Source: Phyllobacterium endophyticum
GTDB lineage: Bacteria; Pseudomonadota; Alphaproteobacteria; Rhizobiales; Rhizobiaceae
Length of the DNA: 64,000 nt
Direction: 5' to 3'
Assembly (NCBI RefSeq): GCF_003010935.1
Contig: NZ_PGGN01000002.1
Span: 620,001 to 684,000 of the forward strand
Part shown: positions 54,999 to 62,623 of the stretch, in pieces
How the letters are laid out: every line of letters starts with the position of its first letter
Position numbering within the stretch: position 1 is the stretch's first letter
Notes under the pieces: generated by a model
What the model was told of the DNA's origin: nothing
Databases searched by the model: none
Seen by the model: only the letters and a program-made list of their open reading frames with translations
Program-made: the position numbers and the translations under genes

Positions 54999-55601
54999 AT
55001 GTTGTCAGATCCGACAGTTCTCATCCTCATGTATTTTATTCTGCCGGTCTGGCTGGTCGCCGGTTTCGCGGACTGGCTATGCCATCGTGCCTCCCATATC
55101 GAAACCACCACGGGAGCCAAGGAATCACTGATCCACCTCCTGATGTTCGCGGAGGTCGGGGTCCCGCTGCTTGCGGCGATGTTTCTCGAGGTGAACGCCT
55201 TGATCATCGCCGTGATGATCATCGCTTTCTTCGTTCACGAGGCGACGGCCATGTGGGACGTCAGGTACGCGACAAGTGCGAGGACGGTGACGCCTCTGGA
55301 ACAACACGTGCACAGCTTCCTGGAAATGATTCCGCTCATGGGAATCCTGTGTATCGTGTCCCTGCACTGGAACCAGTTCCTTGCCCTGTTCGGGCTGGGA
55401 CCCGAGACTGCTCGGTTCAATCTGGTCTGGAAGCCGGAACCGCTGCCCGTTGCTTACATTGCCTCGGTCATGGTTGTCATCGTGCTCTTCGAATTGTTGC
55501 CCTATATCGAGGAGTTCGTGCGCGGATGGCGCGCCAATCGGGGCCGGTTGGTTCCACCCAAGGCGCGCAAGGCGGCGCCTGGAAATACCAACCTGCGCTG
55601 A
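54999..55601 (+). CDS. Conserved membrane protein with His-rich motifs
   Basis: A 200-residue integral membrane protein of unknown family. About five helices are visible (starting LILMYFILPVWLVAGFADWL). Histidines are placed in or near helices (CHRASHIE, IHLLMF, VHEATAMWD, EQHVHSFLE), which recalls metal-binding membrane oxidases or hydroxylases, but this is only a pattern. It is 18 bases after the DUF982 copy, so probably co-expressed. Confidence 0.6.
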   Translation: MLSDPTVLILMYFILPVWLVAGFADWLCHRASHIETTTGAKESLIHLLMFAEVGVPLLAAMFLEVNALIIAVMIIAFFVHEATAMWDVRYATSARTVTPLEQHVHSFLEMIPLMGILCIVSLHWNQFLALFGLGPETARFNLVWKPEPLPVAYIASVMVVIVLFELLPYIEEFVRGWRANRGRLVPPKARKAAPGNTNLR

Positions 55602-55878
55602 GCCTGCAAGGCCAATTACAACGAACATCTCAGGTCCGTGCTGAAGGTTAGCTCCTTGCAAACATGATCGCATGTTGCCTCAGGTGAGCCGCCGCGGCTT
55701 TTCAGGAAATTTCAGGTTCCCCAACATTGCTTAAGTCGACTGCACGACCACCGGCACCTAGGATCATGGTGTCGGGGCCGTCCTCATTGCGAATATGACG
55801 ATCTCCCAAAGCAGTTTGTTTGGCCCGAAGAGAATCCGCAACCGGACTTGAGTTCGTCCAGCATGAAGGAGAGTTATC

Positions 55879-56466
55879 ATGAGGCATGCACAAGCAGATC
55901 TGAAACTCGAAGTGGCCGTTATCCCCGTTTCGGATGTCGATCGATCCAAGCGTTTTTATGAAAGCCTGGGTTGGAGGTTGGATGCAGATTTCGTCCGGGG
56001 CGACGGGTCCCGCGCCGTCCAGCTTACACCCCCGGGCTCGCCTTGCTCGATACATCTTGGTGTCCAGCCGAACTTGTTCCTCGTGGTATCGGACATCGAT
56101 GCGGCGCGCGCGGAGCTCGTCGAGCGTGGCGTGAACGTTAGTGAAGTGTTCCATCCCGGAGATGGGCCAGACAAGGTCGAGGGTCCCGATCCGCAGCGGC
56201 GCAGTTACGCGTCTTACGCTTCCTTCACCGATCCGGACAACAATAGCTGGCTCCTGCAGGAAGTGACCACCAGGTTGCCCGGTCGTGTAGATCCCGGCAG
56301 CACTGCGTTCAAATCATCGAGTGACCTTGCATCGGCATTGCGCCGTGCTGCGGCGGCACACGGCGAGCACGAGAAACGCGCTGGCGGTCAGCATGACGAG
56401 AACTGGCCTGATTGGTATGCCGAATACATTGTCCGCGAACAGGCCGGCGAGGAATTGCCATCCTGA
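55879..56466 (+). CDS. VOC-superfamily (glyoxalase-like) protein
   Basis: A 195-residue protein. Residues 8-130 form a vicinal-oxygen-chelate domain (LKLEVAVIPVSDVDRSKRFYESLGW, FTDPDNNSWLLQE). The last ~60 residues are a charged extension (SSSDLASALRRAAAAHGEHE, WPDWYAEYIVREQAGEELPS) that recurs in proteins next to VOC domains in Rhizobiales. AAGGAGAG precedes the ATG. The substrate is not predictable. Confidence 0.82.
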   Translation: MRHAQADLKLEVAVIPVSDVDRSKRFYESLGWRLDADFVRGDGSRAVQLTPPGSPCSIHLGVQPNLFLVVSDIDAARAELVERGVNVSEVFHPGDGPDKVEGPDPQRRSYASYASFTDPDNNSWLLQEVTTRLPGRVDPGSTAFKSSSDLASALRRAAAAHGEHEKRAGGQHDENWPDWYAEYIVREQAGEELPS

Positions 56467-56619
56467 AAGCTCGCCGGATCAAACGTCAGAGGCGCTGAAC
56501 GGGAAGTTCGGCAGGGGCAGAAAAATTCATTGAATACCGTGAAGGCAGGGTCATGCCCGCCTTGGTGCTGAACATCGGCAGCAATTCCGCTCGCCCTTGG
56601 TTATCATGGAGTGTCTGTT

Positions 56620-57330
56620 ATGAATAACGAACGCAAAGTCGCGATCATCACCGGCGGATCGCAAGGAATTGGTGCCGGACTGGTAGGGGCATACCGCGAG
56701 CGCGGCTACCGGGTTGTAGCAACCTCGCGGTCGATAAAGCCCGGTGCTGACGACGATATCATTTCTATTGCAGGCGATATCAGCGACCCTGAAACGGCCG
56801 GACGTATCGTGCGCGAGACAATAGCGCGCTATGGCCGGATCGACACGCTCGTCAACAATGCGGGTATTTTCATCGCCAAGCCCTTCACCGAGTACACCGT
56901 CGAGGACTTCGCGTCGAAGATTGCGACAAACGTCGCAGGCTTCTTCTACATCACGCAACGCGTCGTACCCGAGATGCTCAAGCAAGGCTCGGGACACGTT
57001 GTCAGCATCACGACGAGCTTGACCGATCAGCCTATTGATGGTCTTCCCTCGGTACTCGCCAATCTGACCAAGGGCGGCATCAACTCGGCAACCAAGTCTC
57101 TCGCCATAGAGTATGCGACGCGGGGAATACGGGTAAACGCCGTCTCGCCCGGCGTGATCAGTACCCCGATGCATCCTGTCGAGACGCACGCGTTTCTCTC
57201 AGGAATTCACCCGGTCAAGCGAATGGGGAACATTCGCGACGTCGTCGAAGCAGTCCTCTATCTGGAGTCCGCACCGTTTGTCACGGGCGAGATCCTGCAT
57301 GTAGACGGCGGCCAGAGCGCAGGTCATTAA
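56620..57330 (+). CDS. Short-chain dehydrogenase/reductase
   Basis: A 236-residue classical SDR. The NAD(P)-binding GGSQGIGAG motif (Rossmann TGGSQGIG) starts near residue 12, NNAG is at about 85-88. The catalytic Ser should lie in the SITTSLTDQP segment, where no standard Tyr-x3-Lys follows: the place reads NLTKGGINSATKSLAIEYA, with Asn-Leu-Thr-Lys, so the Tyr may be missing. GGAG lies eight bases before the ATG. A tautomerase gene follows after 11 bases. Confidence 0.85.
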   Translation: MNNERKVAIITGGSQGIGAGLVGAYRERGYRVVATSRSIKPGADDDIISIAGDISDPETAGRIVRETIARYGRIDTLVNNAGIFIAKPFTEYTVEDFASKIATNVAGFFYITQRVVPEMLKQGSGHVVSITTSLTDQPIDGLPSVLANLTKGGINSATKSLAIEYATRGIRVNAVSPGVISTPMHPVETHAFLSGIHPVKRMGNIRDVVEAVLYLESAPFVTGEILHVDGGQSAGH

Positions 57331-57341
57331 GGAGATATCCA

Positions 57342-57581
57342 ATGCCCATCGTCACAATAAAAATAACACGGGAAGGGTCTGGTTCGGGCCGCGATCGCGC
57401 GACGCGCGAGGAGAAAGCATCCTTGATCGCGGGGGTCAGCCAGTTGTTGCTTGACGTCCTCAACAAGCCTCTTGCGTCCACCTTCGTTGTCATCGAGGAG
57501 GTTGAACTGGAGAATTGGGGTTGGGGCGGCCTGCCCGTCCCGGAATACCGAAAGAAGATCGCTAAAGGCGGCGATCTCTAA
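57342..57581 (+). CDS. 4-oxalocrotonate tautomerase-like protein
   Basis: A 79-residue protein with Pro2 as the likely catalytic N-terminal proline (MPIVTIKI), a helix with REEKASLIAGVSQLLLDVLNKP and a strand with TFVVIEEVELENWGWGGLPV. The central Arg/Trp pattern fits the 4-OT family. AAGGAG precedes the ATG. It is in a probable operon with the SDR. Confidence 0.85.
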   Translation: MPIVTIKITREGSGSGRDRATREEKASLIAGVSQLLLDVLNKPLASTFVVIEEVELENWGWGGLPVPEYRKKIAKGGDL

Positions 57582-57730
57582 TCGGATTGTGGCCGGGGCC
57601 CCGGCGTTACTGTCCACCGCCAGACACACCATTGAACGCATTCGGATAAAGTCTTAATGACCTTGTTTAAGTCCTGTTGGTGGCGCCCCTTCGGGGGCAC
57701 GACGTCAGATCATTCGAGGGAGTTGATCCG

Positions 57731-57853
57731 ATGCAAATTGACTTCGATGACGATCCCGAAGGCCGCCCGAGCAAACTGGCCGTATCGATCTCGATCGCTG
57801 TCTTTTTCGGATGGCTTATGCTGGCGGCTCAGGTCGGGGGCTACCTGTGGTGA
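57731..57853 (+). CDS. Small membrane protein of 40 residues
   Basis: The frame ATG at 57731 to TGA at 57853 codes for a 40-residue protein with an acidic N-terminus (MQIDFDDDPEGRPSK) and one hydrophobic helix (VSISIAVFFGWLMLAAQVGG). GAGGGAG lies eight to nine bases before the ATG. Homologues of this size are easily missed; I cannot name a family. Confidence 0.5.
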   Translation: MQIDFDDDPEGRPSKLAVSISIAVFFGWLMLAAQVGGYLW

Positions 57854-57966
57854 AATCCCGGTCAGATCAAACGAAAGTTTCCCGGCGAACGTCATAGGAT
57901 TTTGACGGCATGCGCCGATGCGTATAACTCTTGCTGCATCAAGCAATCCCGCAAGACCAGTGCAGC

Positions 57967-59460
57967 ATGTCCCGCAAATTCATAATACGCCGCCTTGGTG
58001 TCTTTTCGATATTTCTTGAGCCATCCCGTCTGAGGGCGTTCGCCCGCAGCAGTGAACTCGGTCTCATATTCGCTGCCGCAGTGGTCGGTGTCGTTTCCGG
58101 GTGCGTCGTAACCGGCATGAGCCTGATCTCGCAGGCGATGCATCGAAGCATATTCCAGCTGGACGATGGAGTGCGACTGTCGTCCATAGCGGCAGCAGAC
58201 TGGACCCTTCTGTTTCTCGCACCCATAGCTGGCGGAGCTGTCCTCGGATTGCTGCTGTTCGTGCTGACGCGTTACCGCAAGAAGCCGATGGTGGATCCGA
58301 TCGAGGCCAACGCCCTGCATGGCGGCCGATTATCGCTCAATGACAGTTTGATCGTCGCCGCTCAAAATCTCATATCCAATGGGTTTGGCGCATCTGTAGG
58401 CCTTGAAGCTGGGTATACCCAGCTCGCTTCAGGTTTCGCATCGAAGATCGGATTGTTGCTGCAACTGCGCAGAGCAGATCTTCGAATTCTTGTGGGATGC
58501 GGTGCGTCTGGCGCGATTGCAGCCGCTTTCAATGCGCCACTGACCGGTTCCTTCTATGCGTTCGAGCTTATCATCGGCTCATATGCGATCGTCAGCCTTG
58601 CACCTGTTATTGTAGCTGCACTGATATCCAACCTCGTTGCGAGGGCATTCGCAGCCGACAATTTCCTCATCGAAATCGGCAATTTCGGCTCTGTCATTCC
58701 AGCAGATTATATTCCCGCTCTGATGCTCGGGTTTTTGTGCGCCGGCGCAGGCATTCTCCTCATGAAGGGTGTCGCCTTCGTTGAGGAGACGGCGCGGAAA
58801 AGCTTCATTCCACCCTATTTGCGGCCCCTTATCGGAGGTGCGCTTGTTGGCGGTCTTGCGCTCGTCACTCCGCAGGTCCTTTCCGGTGGTCATGGCGCAC
58901 TGCATCTCAATCTCGACCAACAGGGCACGATGATGGCGGTGCTTGGCATACTGCTCCTGAAGGCCTTGGCGTCTGCCATATCGATCGGTTCTGGCTTCAG
59001 GGGTGGTCTGTTTTTTGGTTCACTTTTCATGGGCGCGCTCCTTGGCAAGCTATTCGCCTTCTTTGCGACTTTGGTATTCGCCCACACAACCTTTACACCG
59101 GTTACCTACGCTCTTGTGGGAATGAGTGCGCTCGCCGTATCGGTTATTGGCGGCCCGCTGACGATGACGTTTTTGGCACTTGAGATTACCGGCGACTTTC
59201 CGATCATGGTCCTCGTTCTGGCCGCCGTAATCACTGCGTCAGTGACGGTACGCAACACCTTCGGTTATTCATTCGCCACCTGGCGCTTTCACCTCAGGGG
59301 TGAAAGCATCCGCAGCGCGCATGACGTTGGCCTGGATACGCAATTTAACCGTCGGAAAACTGATGCGTGCGGATGTGCGGACAGCATCTGTCCACACGTC
59401 CGTCAAGCAGTTCCGCCAAGATTTTCCGCTCGGCTCCAGCCAGCGTGTGATCATCCTTGA
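57967..59460 (+). CDS. ClC-family chloride channel/antiporter, frameshifted before its CBS domain
   Basis: The channel part is intact: GLEAGYTQ (a variant of GREGP), GASGAIAAAFNAPLTGSFYAFE and GSGFRGGLFFGSLFMG, with about ten to twelve membrane helices. In frame, the protein then reads through unrelated codons to a stop at 59460. If one C is removed from GGCCTGG near 59331, the frame continues as WIRNLTVGKLMRADV into a CBS domain that ends at 59761, giving a 597-residue ClC-CBS protein, the usual Rhizobiales form. Start ATG 57967 is chosen over a TTG at 57931. Confidence 0.85.
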   Translation: MSRKFIIRRLGVFSIFLEPSRLRAFARSSELGLIFAAAVVGVVSGCVVTGMSLISQAMHRSIFQLDDGVRLSSIAAADWTLLFLAPIAGGAVLGLLLFVLTRYRKKPMVDPIEANALHGGRLSLNDSLIVAAQNLISNGFGASVGLEAGYTQLASGFASKIGLLLQLRRADLRILVGCGASGAIAAAFNAPLTGSFYAFELIIGSYAIVSLAPVIVAALISNLVARAFAADNFLIEIGNFGSVIPADYIPALMLGFLCAGAGILLMKGVAFVEETARKSFIPPYLRPLIGGALVGGLALVTPQVLSGGHGALHLNLDQQGTMMAVLGILLLKALASAISIGSGFRGGLFFGSLFMGALLGKLFAFFATLVFAHTTFTPVTYALVGMSALAVSVIGGPLTMTFLALEITGDFPIMVLVLAAVITASVTVRNTFGYSFATWRFHLRGESIRSAHDVGLDTQFNRRKTDACGCADSICPHVRQAVPPRFSARLQPACDHP

Positions 59461-59761
59461 CGACAATGGCAAATATGTCGGAATTGTTCTGGTTCCCGAA
59501 GCTCACGCGGGAGTTACGGAGAATTCAGACGAAGATAAATTGATCACGGACCTGATCCGGTACCAGAACGACTTCCTCCAGCCGGAGATGAACGCCAAGC
59601 AAGCTGCTCGTCTGTTCGACGAGACGGAAAGCGAAGCCTTGGCCGTAGTCAATGACTTTATCGAACGGCGTGTTGTGGGACTGCTTACCGAGAGTCATAC
59701 GCTTCGCCGCTACAGCGAAGAGCTTGATCGCCAGCGCCGTAGTGCGGCGGGCGAAATCTGA
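59300..59761 (+). CDS. CBS-domain C-terminal part of the ClC channel, separated by a frameshift
   Basis: This frame has a GTG at 59300, but the true domain probably begins at the shift point near 59333 (WIRNLTVGKLMRADV). It contains CBS-type strands (VIILDDNGKYVGIVLVPEAH and VVNDFIERRVVGLLTESH). As a separate protein it has no convincing start or ribosome site. Whether it is a sequencing error, a strain mutation or a real split is not decidable here. Confidence 0.7.
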   Translation: MKASAARMTLAWIRNLTVGKLMRADVRTASVHTSVKQFRQDFPLGSSQRVIILDDNGKYVGIVLVPEAHAGVTENSDEDKLITDLIRYQNDFLQPEMNAKQAARLFDETESEALAVVNDFIERRVVGLLTESHTLRRYSEELDRQRRSAAGEI

Positions 59762-59793
59762 CGTCTAGGTCTGCAACGCCTCTTGCCCCTCTT

Positions 59794-60435
59794 CTATTTG
59801 GCCAACACGACATGGGTTGCAAACTCGGTTGCAACATGTTCGACCACCTGAAAGCCCAGAGCGGGCAGATCGATACCGTCAAACATCGCTTCCCCGCGTC
59901 CGAGGATTATCGGTGCCACGGCAAAATGCAGCTCGTCAACCAGTCCCGCCTGCAAATATTGGCGCACGGTACTCACACCCCCGCCAATCCTGATATCCTT
60001 ACTGCCCGCCACTTTCCTGGCTTTGTCGAGTGCGGCCTCGATGCCATCGGTGACGAAGTAGAAGGTCGTGCCGCCCTCCATGGGAATTGGCTCGCGCGGG
60101 TAATGAGTGAGGATGAAAGTCGGTGTATGATAAGGCGGATTATCGCCCCACCAGCCCTTCCACGACTCGTCAGGCCAGTCCCCGCGGATGGGTCCAAACA
60201 TGTTGCGCCCGAGAATGAATGCGCCCATCCCAGCCATGGCGCGGCTCGCGTAGCTCTCGTCTATGCCCTGCGTTCCTCCGGCTTTGCCCATCATGGCGTT
60301 CATCGTCCGCGTGCCGAAAAACCAACGATGCAGTTCCATGCCCCCTTTGCCCAAGGGATCATTCAGGCTCTGGTCTGGCCCAGCGCCGAAACCGTCAATG
60401 GAAATCGAAAAACCCGCTACTTTCACCTTCGACAC
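59794..60435 (-). CDS. DHFR/RibD C-terminal-domain reductase-like protein
   Basis: A 213-residue protein of the dihydrofolate-reductase-like (RibD_C) fold: SISIDGFGAGPDQSL at the start, FILGRNMFGP, the GGGVSTVRQYLQAGLVDELHFAVAPIILGRGE block and a final ATEFATHVVL. The family is used by various NADPH-dependent reductases, so the substrate is unknown. The start is GTG at 60435, chosen because GGGAGGAG lies just upstream. Confidence 0.8.
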   Translation of the reverse strand: MSKVKVAGFSISIDGFGAGPDQSLNDPLGKGGMELHRWFFGTRTMNAMMGKAGGTQGIDESYASRAMAGMGAFILGRNMFGPIRGDWPDESWKGWWGDNPPYHTPTFILTHYPREPIPMEGGTTFYFVTDGIEAALDKARKVAGSKDIRIGGGVSTVRQYLQAGLVDELHFAVAPIILGRGEAMFDGIDLPALGFQVVEHVATEFATHVVLAK

Positions 60436-60529
60436 GACAACTCCTCCCGCCTGCGACTTGCGACTTTTAACCGCATAATCGCCGGTAGTGAAGACACGGG
60501 CCGCAATCTCACTGTAGATCGCGTTCTGT

Positions 60530-60871
60530 TCACCGAAGCTGCAAATGTCCAAAGGCTTCCTGGGGCCAGTCTCCCTCCCGTTCGTTTGCCACTACTTCGC
60601 CAGCTACGGCGTCCAGATGGCGCAGCGCGTTCATTATGGCGTCGAAGCTGACCGGTTGCGATGTGCCCGGCGGCTGGCGCAACGCCGGCATCGACTCCAC
60701 AGCACATGCATCTGACGCCCAAGAGGCGAGGATGGCGCGTTTTTCCTGGAGATCCAGCGTGCCATCGCGGAGGATATCCTCAGGACGAGCGAAATGCTGC
60801 GATGGATTCAGCAGGCGATCGATGAATGGATTGTCGTTCCGAAAAGCAATCGTCGGAGGCATTAGATCCAT
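60530..60871 (-). CDS. Conserved small Rhizobiales protein
   Basis: A 113-residue protein with a central block NPFIDRLLNPSQHFARPEDILRDGTLDLQEKRAILASWASDACAVE, found in many rhizobial small proteins of unknown function. It ends in a charged helical tail. GGAGGA lies eight bases before the ATG at 60871. It is 13 bases after the third DUF982 gene, so probably co-transcribed. Confidence 0.72.
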   Translation of the reverse strand: MDLMPPTIAFRNDNPFIDRLLNPSQHFARPEDILRDGTLDLQEKRAILASWASDACAVESMPALRQPPGTSQPVSFDAIMNALRHLDAVAGEVVANEREGDWPQEAFGHLQLR

Positions 60872-60884
60872 GGCGGTCCTCCGT

Positions 60885-61190
60885 TCAACTTGCCCTTGGT
60901 GCATTGCCCGGCGTCTTGAGGGCATTGGACGCAATGGCAGCAGTCACATCGGGTGCCAGAAGGTCATTTTTACGGGCGAAGGCAACGAAGGCATCCCGGG
61001 CAGTCTCGGCGTCGATCTCACCCGCAAAGGCCGCCCGGCAAGCGGTCAGCGCCAGTGAATGCAACGCGTTGGGGCGAGGCTGCGTCCAATCGTTGAGAAA
61101 CGAATAGGCATCCAGGACCGTTGAGATCCGTGCCGGGTACCCGAGTCCGGCAACGATATGAACGGGCTTTCTGAACATATGTACTTTCAT
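60885..61190 (-). CDS. DUF982 protein (copy 3)
   Basis: A 101-residue DUF982 member (VHIVAGLGYPARISTVLDAYSFLNDW and CRAAFAGEIDAETARDAFVAFARKNDLL). It is the most diverged of the three copies. GGAGA precedes the ATG at 61190; the longer frame to 61313 is spurious. It lies downstream of the Hsp20 genes in the same direction. Confidence 0.78.
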   Translation of the reverse strand: MKVHMFRKPVHIVAGLGYPARISTVLDAYSFLNDWTQPRPNALHSLALTACRAAFAGEIDAETARDAFVAFARKNDLLAPDVTAAIASNALKTPGNAPRAS

Positions 61191-61256
61191 TGGTTCTCCT
61201 TCCCTGAACTTTAACCAGAAGGCAGCGGCTGCCCCTACACCGAGCACGGAGCGCGC

Positions 61257-61285
61257 CGAGGGCTGTGCAAATGCACAAGCCCTCG
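61257..61285 (-). terminator. Stem-loop downstream of the second Hsp20 gene
   Basis: CGAGGGCTGTGCA (61257-61269) pairs with TGCAC (61272-61276) and AGCCCTCG (61278-61285) with a one-base bulge, 12 bases after the Hsp20 stop on the minus strand. Confidence 0.5.
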
Positions 61286-61296
61286 CCCGCGTTCCC

Positions 61297-61800
61297 TCAG
61301 CTGTTGATGGCAATGCGCTTGACCTGCGATTGCGCTCTTTCCGTTTTCGGCAGAGTCACCGTAAGCAAGCCATTGTTGAAGCGGGCATTTACGCCGTTCT
61401 CGTCAACCTCGTACCCGAGCGGTATTCTCCGCTCGAATTGGCCATAGTAGCGCTCGGAGAACTTGCGATCTCTGTCCTCGGTTTCGGCGCGCTTTTCACC
61501 TCGCAACGTCAGCACGCCGTCGGTAAGAAGAACCTCGATGTCCTTCTGTTCGAGGCCAGGCACCTCGGCAGTGATCTTTAGCTCCTTTTCTCCATCAGAC
61601 ACTTCGACCTTTGGCCAGCCGGCACCCCGGGAGCCAAATCCGCCGAAGGTTGGAAGTTGGCTGTCGAAGCCACGGAAGACGTCGTCGAACAGCCGATTGA
61701 CTTCCCTGTGCAATGACAGGAACGGGTCTCGTACATCGTCTTTATAGAGGGATGGAGTTTGGTTGCTCCGCCCCCATGGGATCAGATCCTTTACACTCAT
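61297..61800 (-). CDS. Small heat shock protein Hsp20 (second gene)
   Basis: A 167-residue alpha-crystallin-domain chaperone. The domain spans about 55-160 (WPKVEVSDGEKELKITAEVPGL to the GLLTVTLPK strand, the I/V-x-I/V-like AINS tail). It binds unfolding proteins. AGGAG precedes the ATG. It follows the first Hsp20 gene after 82 bases, which contain an 11-base hairpin. Confidence 0.92.
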   Translation of the reverse strand: MSVKDLIPWGRSNQTPSLYKDDVRDPFLSLHREVNRLFDDVFRGFDSQLPTFGGFGSRGAGWPKVEVSDGEKELKITAEVPGLEQKDIEVLLTDGVLTLRGEKRAETEDRDRKFSERYYGQFERRIPLGYEVDENGVNARFNNGLLTVTLPKTERAQSQVKRIAINS

Positions 61801-61832
61801 TGTCCTATCTCCTCTGGATCGTGTGGTAGCAC

Positions 61833-61863
61833 TTCCGGTGCCGATCTACGTCCGGCACCGGAA
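61833..61863 (-). other. Perfect 11-base inverted repeat between the two Hsp20 genes
   Basis: TTCCGGTGCCG (61833-61843) is complementary to CGGCACCGGAA (61853-61863) with a 9-base loop, in the 82-base gap between the genes. It may be a terminator/attenuator or a processing site that sets the ratio of the two proteins. Confidence 0.5.
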
Positions 61864-61882
61864 CTCCTGGACGCTCATGGCT

Positions 61883-62350
61883 TCAGGCGGCGTGCTTTTC
61901 CGCCTCGATCTGCGTTGGCTTCCCCTTGCCGGCGCCGGCAATCTCGATCCGGCGTGGCTTCATCTCTTCGGGGATTTCGCGCTTGAGCTCGATCGTCAGC
62001 ATGCCGTTCTCGAGCTTCGCACCTGCTACCTTGACGTGGTCGGCAAGCTCGAACCGGCGCTGGAACGAACGCCCGGCGATGCCGTGGTGCAGATATTGTC
62101 CGCTTTCCTCGCCGGACTTTTGTCCGCTGACCATCAGCATGTTGCGTTCAAGGGTGATGTCGATCTCGTCTTGACCGAAACCCGCCAGCGCCATGCTGAT
62201 GCGATAGTCGTCCTCGCCCAATTTGGCGATGTCGTAGGGCGGGAAGTTGTCGGCGGCGTCTACGCGGCTTGCGCTTTCAAGCAAGTCGATCATTCGGTCA
62301 AAGCCGATACTTGACCGGAACAGGGGAGAGAAATCGAAGTTTGTCCTCAT
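61883..62350 (-). CDS. Small heat shock protein Hsp20 (first gene)
   Basis: A 155-residue alpha-crystallin-domain protein. N-terminal arm MRTNFDFSPLFRSSIGFDRM; core strands with YRISMALAGF, FELADHVKVAGAKLENGMLTIELKR; the SGQYLHHGIAGRSFQRRF region is typical of class-A rhizobial Hsp20. The ATG at 62350 has AAGGAGG at a good distance; an ATG six bases upstream is too close to it. Heat induction probably uses the promoter and leader upstream. Confidence 0.92.
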   Translation of the reverse strand: MRTNFDFSPLFRSSIGFDRMIDLLESASRVDAADNFPPYDIAKLGEDDYRISMALAGFGQDEIDITLERNMLMVSGQKSGEESGQYLHHGIAGRSFQRRFELADHVKVAGAKLENGMLTIELKREIPEEMKPRRIEIAGAGKGKPTQIEAEKHAA

Positions 62351-62440
62351 GGCCATATCCTCCTTGTGAGCAATATGAACGCCAGAGAGTGCCAAAGAGC
62401 CGGCGCCCCCTGACTGGCCGAATCCTCTATGGGCTTTCGG
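62351..62440 (-). promoter_or_regulatory. ROSE-like RNA thermometer candidate in the Hsp20 leader
   Basis: The last 25 bases before the ATG read, on the minus strand, TTGCTCACAAGGAGGATATGGCC. ROSE thermometers pair a UUGCU-type strand with the ribosome site; here TTGCT sits nine bases before AAGGAGG. Two further GC-rich stretches upstream (CCGAAAGCCC..., GGGGGCGCCGG) could form other hairpins. Structure was not computed. Confidence 0.4.
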
Positions 62441-62447
62441 CAACAAA

Positions 62448-62477
62448 TTATTTGGTTTGTCGATTATCTGCGTCAAG
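62448..62477 (-). promoter_or_regulatory. Heat-shock-type promoter candidate
   Basis: CTTGACG (62477-62471) is followed, after about 14 bases, by CCAAATAAT (62456-62448), resembling both the alphaproteobacterial sigma-32 and the sigma-70 patterns. It is placed about 100 bases before the first Hsp20 gene. Confidence 0.4.
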
Positions 62478-62518
62478 AGTTGCGCCGAAAAATTTTTGGA
62501 CATGCGTCTTTTGGTTTC

Positions 62519-62544
62519 GGAACCAAGAAAAGGGCGCCGCAGTT
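62519..62544 (+). promoter_or_regulatory. EcfG-type promoter candidate for the glycosyltransferase gene
   Basis: GGAAC at 62519-62523, 17 bases, then AGTT at 62541-62544, about 80 bases before the ATG at 62624. The -10 is one base off consensus. Confidence 0.35.
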
Positions 62545-62623
62545 TCGTCCCAAATGCCCGGGGGCTCAATGTAAAACGTTGCGATTGAAGTTTTCGTGGC
62601 GAGAGACAAGAGAAGGGTGTCAA

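Noticed and set aside
57592-57605. GC palindrome GCCGGGGCCCCGGC after the tautomerase gene
   Set aside because: It has no loop, so it cannot form a terminator hairpin by itself, and no T-run follows.
57685-57698. GCCCC-TTCG-GGGGC hairpin before the 40-residue protein
   Set aside because: The stem is only five base pairs with no T-run; too weak to call.
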